Assembly: GCF_014649695.1 (NCBI RefSeq)
Contig: NZ_BMTN01000016.1
Span: 62,001 to 126,000, forward strand
From: Streptomyces kurssanovii
GTDB taxonomy: Bacteria; Actinomycetota; Actinomycetes; Streptomycetales; Streptomycetaceae
Direction of reading: 5' to 3'
Length of the DNA stretch: 64,000 nucleotides
Shown: positions 56,165-64,000 of the stretch, piece by piece
Position numbering within the stretch: position 1 is the first letter of the stretch
Layout of the letters: each line of letters opens with the position of its first letter
The notes under the pieces: generated by a model
Seen by the model: the letters and a program-made list of their open reading frames with translations, nothing else
The model's database searches: none
What the model was told of the DNA's origin: nothing
Made by a program: the position numbers and the translations under genes

Positions 56165-57411
56165 CGGGCGCCTCCGTCGAGCCACACGTACTCGCGGTGG
56201 TAGTCGCGTACCGCGGCGAGCACGAGGCGGCGTCCGCCGGTGAAGCGTTCCTTGGTGATCTGCGGGAAGCGGTCGAGGTCGAAGGTGAAGTCCCGCATGC
56301 CGAACTTGAGTTCGGCGGTCGCGGTGAGCAGCGCGTCGTACTCGTCCATGCTCAGCTCGTAGCGGGCGTCGAGTGCTTCGCGGATGCCCATGGCGCGTAC
56401 GGCGGCCTGGGATCGGGGGGTGATGGAGACGCTGTAGAACTCGGAGGCGCAGCCGGAGCCGTAGGAGAAGACGCCGACGCGGTGTTCGCGGTCGATGACG
56501 GCGTTGTCGATGGTGGAGGCGAGGGCGAGGTGGACGGTGCCGGCGTAGATGTTGCCGACCTGCTGCGGGTATTGGATCGCGGGGCCGAGGCGGGTGGTGA
56601 AGTCGTCCTCGACGGCCTGGGGGGCCAGGCCCTTCTTCAGTTTCCGCAGGGCGGCCCGGTGGGCGCCCTTGACCATGCCGGGGAAGGGGGTGTGCATGGC
56701 GAGCAGGTCGAAGGTGTCGAGGAAGTCGGCGCCCTCGACCTTGCGGGCGTAGTCGGTGAAGGAGCCCTTGAGGCACTCGATGTAGGTGAGCAGGGACAGG
56801 TCGGTGTCGCCGGCCTCGGCCTCGGGGTCGGGGCGGCAGGTGTCCATGACCTCGTAGGAGTGGAAGCCGTTGGCGCCGGGGTCGAAGGCGGCGACGACGG
56901 GACGGTCGCCGACGAGCATGGCCACCGCGCCGGCGCCCTGGCTGGGTTCGACATAGGTGTGCGGGACGGGGCGGGCCACGTCGCTGCTGATGACCAGGGC
57001 CTTGGTGCCTTCGAAGGGGCTGGCGGCGACGGTGGCGGCGGCCATCTGCAGGGCGGCGGTGCCGCTGTAGCAGGCCTGTTTGGTTTCGAACAGGCGGCAG
57101 CTGCGGGGCAGTCCGAGGTGGTCGTGGACGTAGGTGGCCAGTGACTTGCCGAAGTCGACGCCCGACTCGGTGCCGACGATGAGCAGTTCGATGGCGTCGC
57201 GTTCGCTGTCGGTGAGGGCGTCGATGATGGGTTTGGCGGCGTTGACGGCGAAGGACACGGCGTCCTCGCAGTGCAGTGCGACGCTCTTGCGGGCCATCAT
57301 CAGGTTGCCGATCCGGCTGTCGTCGAGGCGGCGGGCCGCGAACAGGGTCGGCACGTCGATGTAGGTCTCACCGCAGTAGGCGTTGATGGCTTCGATGCCG
57401 ACCTGCTTCAT
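56161..57411 (-). CDS. HMG-CoA synthase homologue for beta-branching (HCS)
   Basis: A 416-residue HMG-CoA synthase-family protein: VGIEAINAYCGETYID, a nucleophile Cys in LFETKQACYSGTAALQMA, the His region DLLAMHTPFPGMVKGAHR and FSYGSGCASEFYSV near the C-terminus. In trans-AT clusters it adds acetyl from a donor ACP to the beta-keto carbon of a carrier-bound chain. GGAGAAGAC precedes the ATG at 57411, 31 bp after the decarboxylating KS. Its expected substrate is the chain on the tandem ACPs at the end of the upstream megasynthase. Confidence 0.95.
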   Translation of the reverse strand: MKQVGIEAINAYCGETYIDVPTLFAARRLDDSRIGNLMMARKSVALHCEDAVSFAVNAAKPIIDALTDSERDAIELLIVGTESGVDFGKSLATYVHDHLGLPRSCRLFETKQACYSGTAALQMAAATVAASPFEGTKALVISSDVARPVPHTYVEPSQGAGAVAMLVGDRPVVAAFDPGANGFHSYEVMDTCRPDPEAEAGDTDLSLLTYIECLKGSFTDYARKVEGADFLDTFDLLAMHTPFPGMVKGAHRAALRKLKKGLAPQAVEDDFTTRLGPAIQYPQQVGNIYAGTVHLALASTIDNAVIDREHRVGVFSYGSGCASEFYSVSITPRSQAAVRAMGIREALDARYELSMDEYDALLTATAELKFGMRDFTFDLDRFPQITKERFTGGRRLVLAAVRDYHREYVWLDGGAR

Positions 57412-57442
57412 GTCTTCTCCGTAACTACAGGTTCTGGTTGTT

Positions 57443-58711
57443 TCAGGGCCGGGGGTCGGGGAGGCGGATCACCACGGAGGCGTTGATGCCGCCGAAGGCG
57501 AAGCTGTTGCTGAGCGCGGTGCGCAGCGGCAGGTGTTCGGCGGTGCGGCCGGCCAGCGGCACGGCGGTGTCGGGCTGTTCCAGGTTCACGTTGGGGTGGA
57601 CGGTGCCCGCCCGCAGTTGCGCGACGGTGGCGGCGGCCTCGATCAGGCCGGCCGCCGACAGGCAGTGGCCGGTGAGCGGTTTGGTGGAGTTGACGCGCAG
57701 CGAGGTGCGGGTGCCGAACACTTTGGTGAGGGAGGCCGCTTCCGTGGTGTCGCCCAGGACGGAGCCGGTGCCGTGCGCGTTGACGTAGTCGATGTCGGCG
57801 GGCTCGAGACCGGCGGTGGCCAGGGCCGCGCGCATGGCGGCGGCCTGGCCGTCGGCGTCGGGTTCGGTGCCGCGCCGGGCGTCCAGGCGCTGGCCGTGCC
57901 CGGTGATCTCGGCCAGGACCGGGGCGCCGCGGCGGCGGGCGGCGTGCGGGTGTTCCAGGACGAGCGCGGCGGCGCCCTCGCCGCGGACGAAGCCCTGGCG
58001 GGCGGCGTCGAAGGGCCGGCACATCCGGGCGGGTTCGTCACGGAAGTGCTCGTGGGCCATCGCCCCGGTGCGGCGCAGCGCCTCTGCCTCCACCGGGGAC
58101 AGTTCGGCGGCCGGGGCGACGACCAGGACGCGTTCGGCCCAGCCGGCGGCGACGGTGCGGGCGGCCTGGATCAGGGCGAGGGTGCCGCTGGCCGACGCGC
58201 CGCCCAGCGCCCAGCCCTCGCCGCGGATGCCGGTGAGCTCGCTGACCGCGCCGACCGTGTCCACGTCGAGGTGGGTCAGCGCGTAGGAGGCGCGCAGCCG
58301 GCCGGGCGCCCGGTCGTGGCCCAGGACGGTTGCCGCCTGGTGGGCGAGGGCGAGGTTGCTGCCGGCGACGATCAGCGCGGTGCCGTCGGCGAGTTGCTCC
58401 CCGGTCAGCCGCGCGTCGCGCACGGCGCGCAGCGCGACGCAGGCGGCGGTGCGGGCGGGCAGCGCGGCCCGGCCGGCGACCTTGCGCAGCCGGGCCGCGG
58501 TGGCGTCCTCGCCCGGCAGGTGCCGCTCCGCCCAGGCGGCCAGGTCGAAGCCGTCGAGGGCGGCGACGGGCAGGGCGCCGGTGTCCTCGCCGCCGAGGGT
58601 CACCGCGCTGCGGCCGGCGAGCAGGGCGGCGGTGAAGCCGTCCATGTCCTCGGCGAGCGGGGTGAGGACCGCGGCGGCGGTGACGGCCACGGGGCCGGGC
58701 AGCGCGCTCAC
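57443..58711 (-). CDS. Decarboxylating ketosynthase of the HCS cassette (Cys to Ser)
   Basis: A 422-residue KS homologue in which the nucleophile is Ser (WALGGASASGTLALIQ), while both His remain (VNAHGTGSVLGDTTEA, STKPLTGHCLSAAG). This is the KS of HMG-synthase cassettes that decarboxylates malonyl-S-ACP to acetyl-S-ACP without condensation. The GTG start at 58711 overlaps the donor ACP stop (GTGA). A much longer open frame upstream is only the shadow of the ACP and megasynthase genes. A slightly degenerate FAAL-region end (SNSFAFGGINASVVI) is typical. Confidence 0.94.
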   Translation of the reverse strand: MSALPGPVAVTAAAVLTPLAEDMDGFTAALLAGRSAVTLGGEDTGALPVAALDGFDLAAWAERHLPGEDATAARLRKVAGRAALPARTAACVALRAVRDARLTGEQLADGTALIVAGSNLALAHQAATVLGHDRAPGRLRASYALTHLDVDTVGAVSELTGIRGEGWALGGASASGTLALIQAARTVAAGWAERVLVVAPAAELSPVEAEALRRTGAMAHEHFRDEPARMCRPFDAARQGFVRGEGAAALVLEHPHAARRRGAPVLAEITGHGQRLDARRGTEPDADGQAAAMRAALATAGLEPADIDYVNAHGTGSVLGDTTEAASLTKVFGTRTSLRVNSTKPLTGHCLSAAGLIEAAATVAQLRAGTVHPNVNLEQPDTAVPLAGRTAEHLPLRTALSNSFAFGGINASVVIRLPDPRP

Positions 58712-58959
58712 GCGTGGGTGCTCAGGTGCGAGCGGAAGACGGCGACCAGCGAGCGCAGGTCCTCGGCCCGGGTCAGGGCCGCGCCCGGCACGGTGATGCC
58801 GAGCTCGTCCTGGGCCGCGATCACCACGTCCATGCGGTCGATGGAGTTGGCGCCGAGGTCGCGCATGCTGTGGTCGAGGGTGATGTCGATGCCGGCCGTC
58901 TCGGGCAGTACGTCGACGATCTGGGCGCGGATGACGGCGAAGATCTCTTCCTCTGTCAT
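58708..58959 (-). CDS. Donor acyl carrier protein of the HCS cassette
   Basis: An 83-residue discrete ACP with the Ser in SMRDLGANSIDRMDVVIAAQDELGI, the pattern of AcpC/AcpK-type donor carriers in beta-branching cassettes. It should hold malonyl, then acetyl after the decarboxylating KS, and donate it to HCS. GAGAGGA lies upstream of the ATG at 58959, 17 bp after the megasynthase stop. Its stop overlaps the next gene (GTGA), giving strict coupling of donor and decarboxylase. Confidence 0.94.
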   Translation of the reverse strand: MTEEEIFAVIRAQIVDVLPETAGIDITLDHSMRDLGANSIDRMDVVIAAQDELGITVPGAALTRAEDLRSLVAVFRSHLSTHA

Positions 58960-58976
58960 GGTCTCGGTTCGTCCTC

Positions 58977-64000
<5,024 letters not shown>

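Overview
The window has the features of an actinomycete chromosome, most likely Streptomyces: very high GC, GTG/TTG starts, many ATGA/GTGA stop-start overlaps, SARP regulators, a DrrAB-type exporter and an ActIII-type ketoreductase. It is a dense specialised-metabolism region carrying three biosynthetic blocks around a short stretch of ordinary host genes. No rRNA, tRNA, CRISPR array, transposase or integrase was recognised.

Layout. (1) 1-3.2 kb: a cut-off gene, an NmrA-like oxidoreductase, a membrane protein and a secreted DUF4394-like protein, with strong hairpins and one SARP-type heptamer pair. (2) 3.5-10.3 kb, minus strand: an operon of TrpF-like, transglutaminase-like, acyl-CoA dehydrogenase, ectoine-synthase-like cupin, TrpA-like, TrpD-like, free carrier protein and AMP-ligase genes. 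It has no trpB, trpC or trpE, so it reads as a dedicated building-block pathway and not as tryptophan synthesis. (3) 10.5-17.4 kb: a hydrolase, a decayed maltokinase-cap gene, an AbiEii-like nucleotidyltransferase pair, a VOC protein and a SWIM/SNF2 helicase pair. (4) 17.5-31 kb: an aromatic type II PKS set (KSalpha, KSbeta/CLF, ACP, ActIII-like ketoreductase, ActIV-like metallo-beta-lactamase cyclase, SnoaL-like protein, ABM monooxygenase, FAD hydroxylase, BBE-type oxidase, discrete acyltransferase, thioesterase) with a DrrAB exporter. (5) 31-36.7 kb: two SARP genes flanking a carrier protein, a luciferase-like monooxygenase, a thioesterase and an amine-oxidase-like flavoprotein. (6) 37.4-64 kb, minus strand: flavin reductase, Sfp-type PPTase, trans-acting malonyl transferase, and trans-AT PKS/NRPS megasynthases with a complete HMG-CoA-synthase beta-branching cassette (donor ACP, decarboxylating KS with Cys to Ser, HCS, ECH1, ECH2). 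The last megasynthase gene runs off the right edge.

How the parts may work together. Read in transcription order, the trans-AT line predicts ...KR-ACP, KS-ACP-ACP (beta-branch site), KS-KR-ACP (beta-hydroxy), KS-ACP (beta-keto), then Cy-Cy-A-PCP-PCP-Ox with a serine-type specificity code (oxazole), ending in a KS lacking its first catalytic His and a terminal ACP. That segment order resembles the oxazole half of group A streptogramins, but no integrated thioesterase or proline module is seen here. SARP-like heptamers spaced at 11 bp lie upstream of the ABM and ketoreductase genes, so the local SARPs probably control the type II block. Whether the three blocks make one molecule or are neighbouring clusters cannot be decided from sequence alone.
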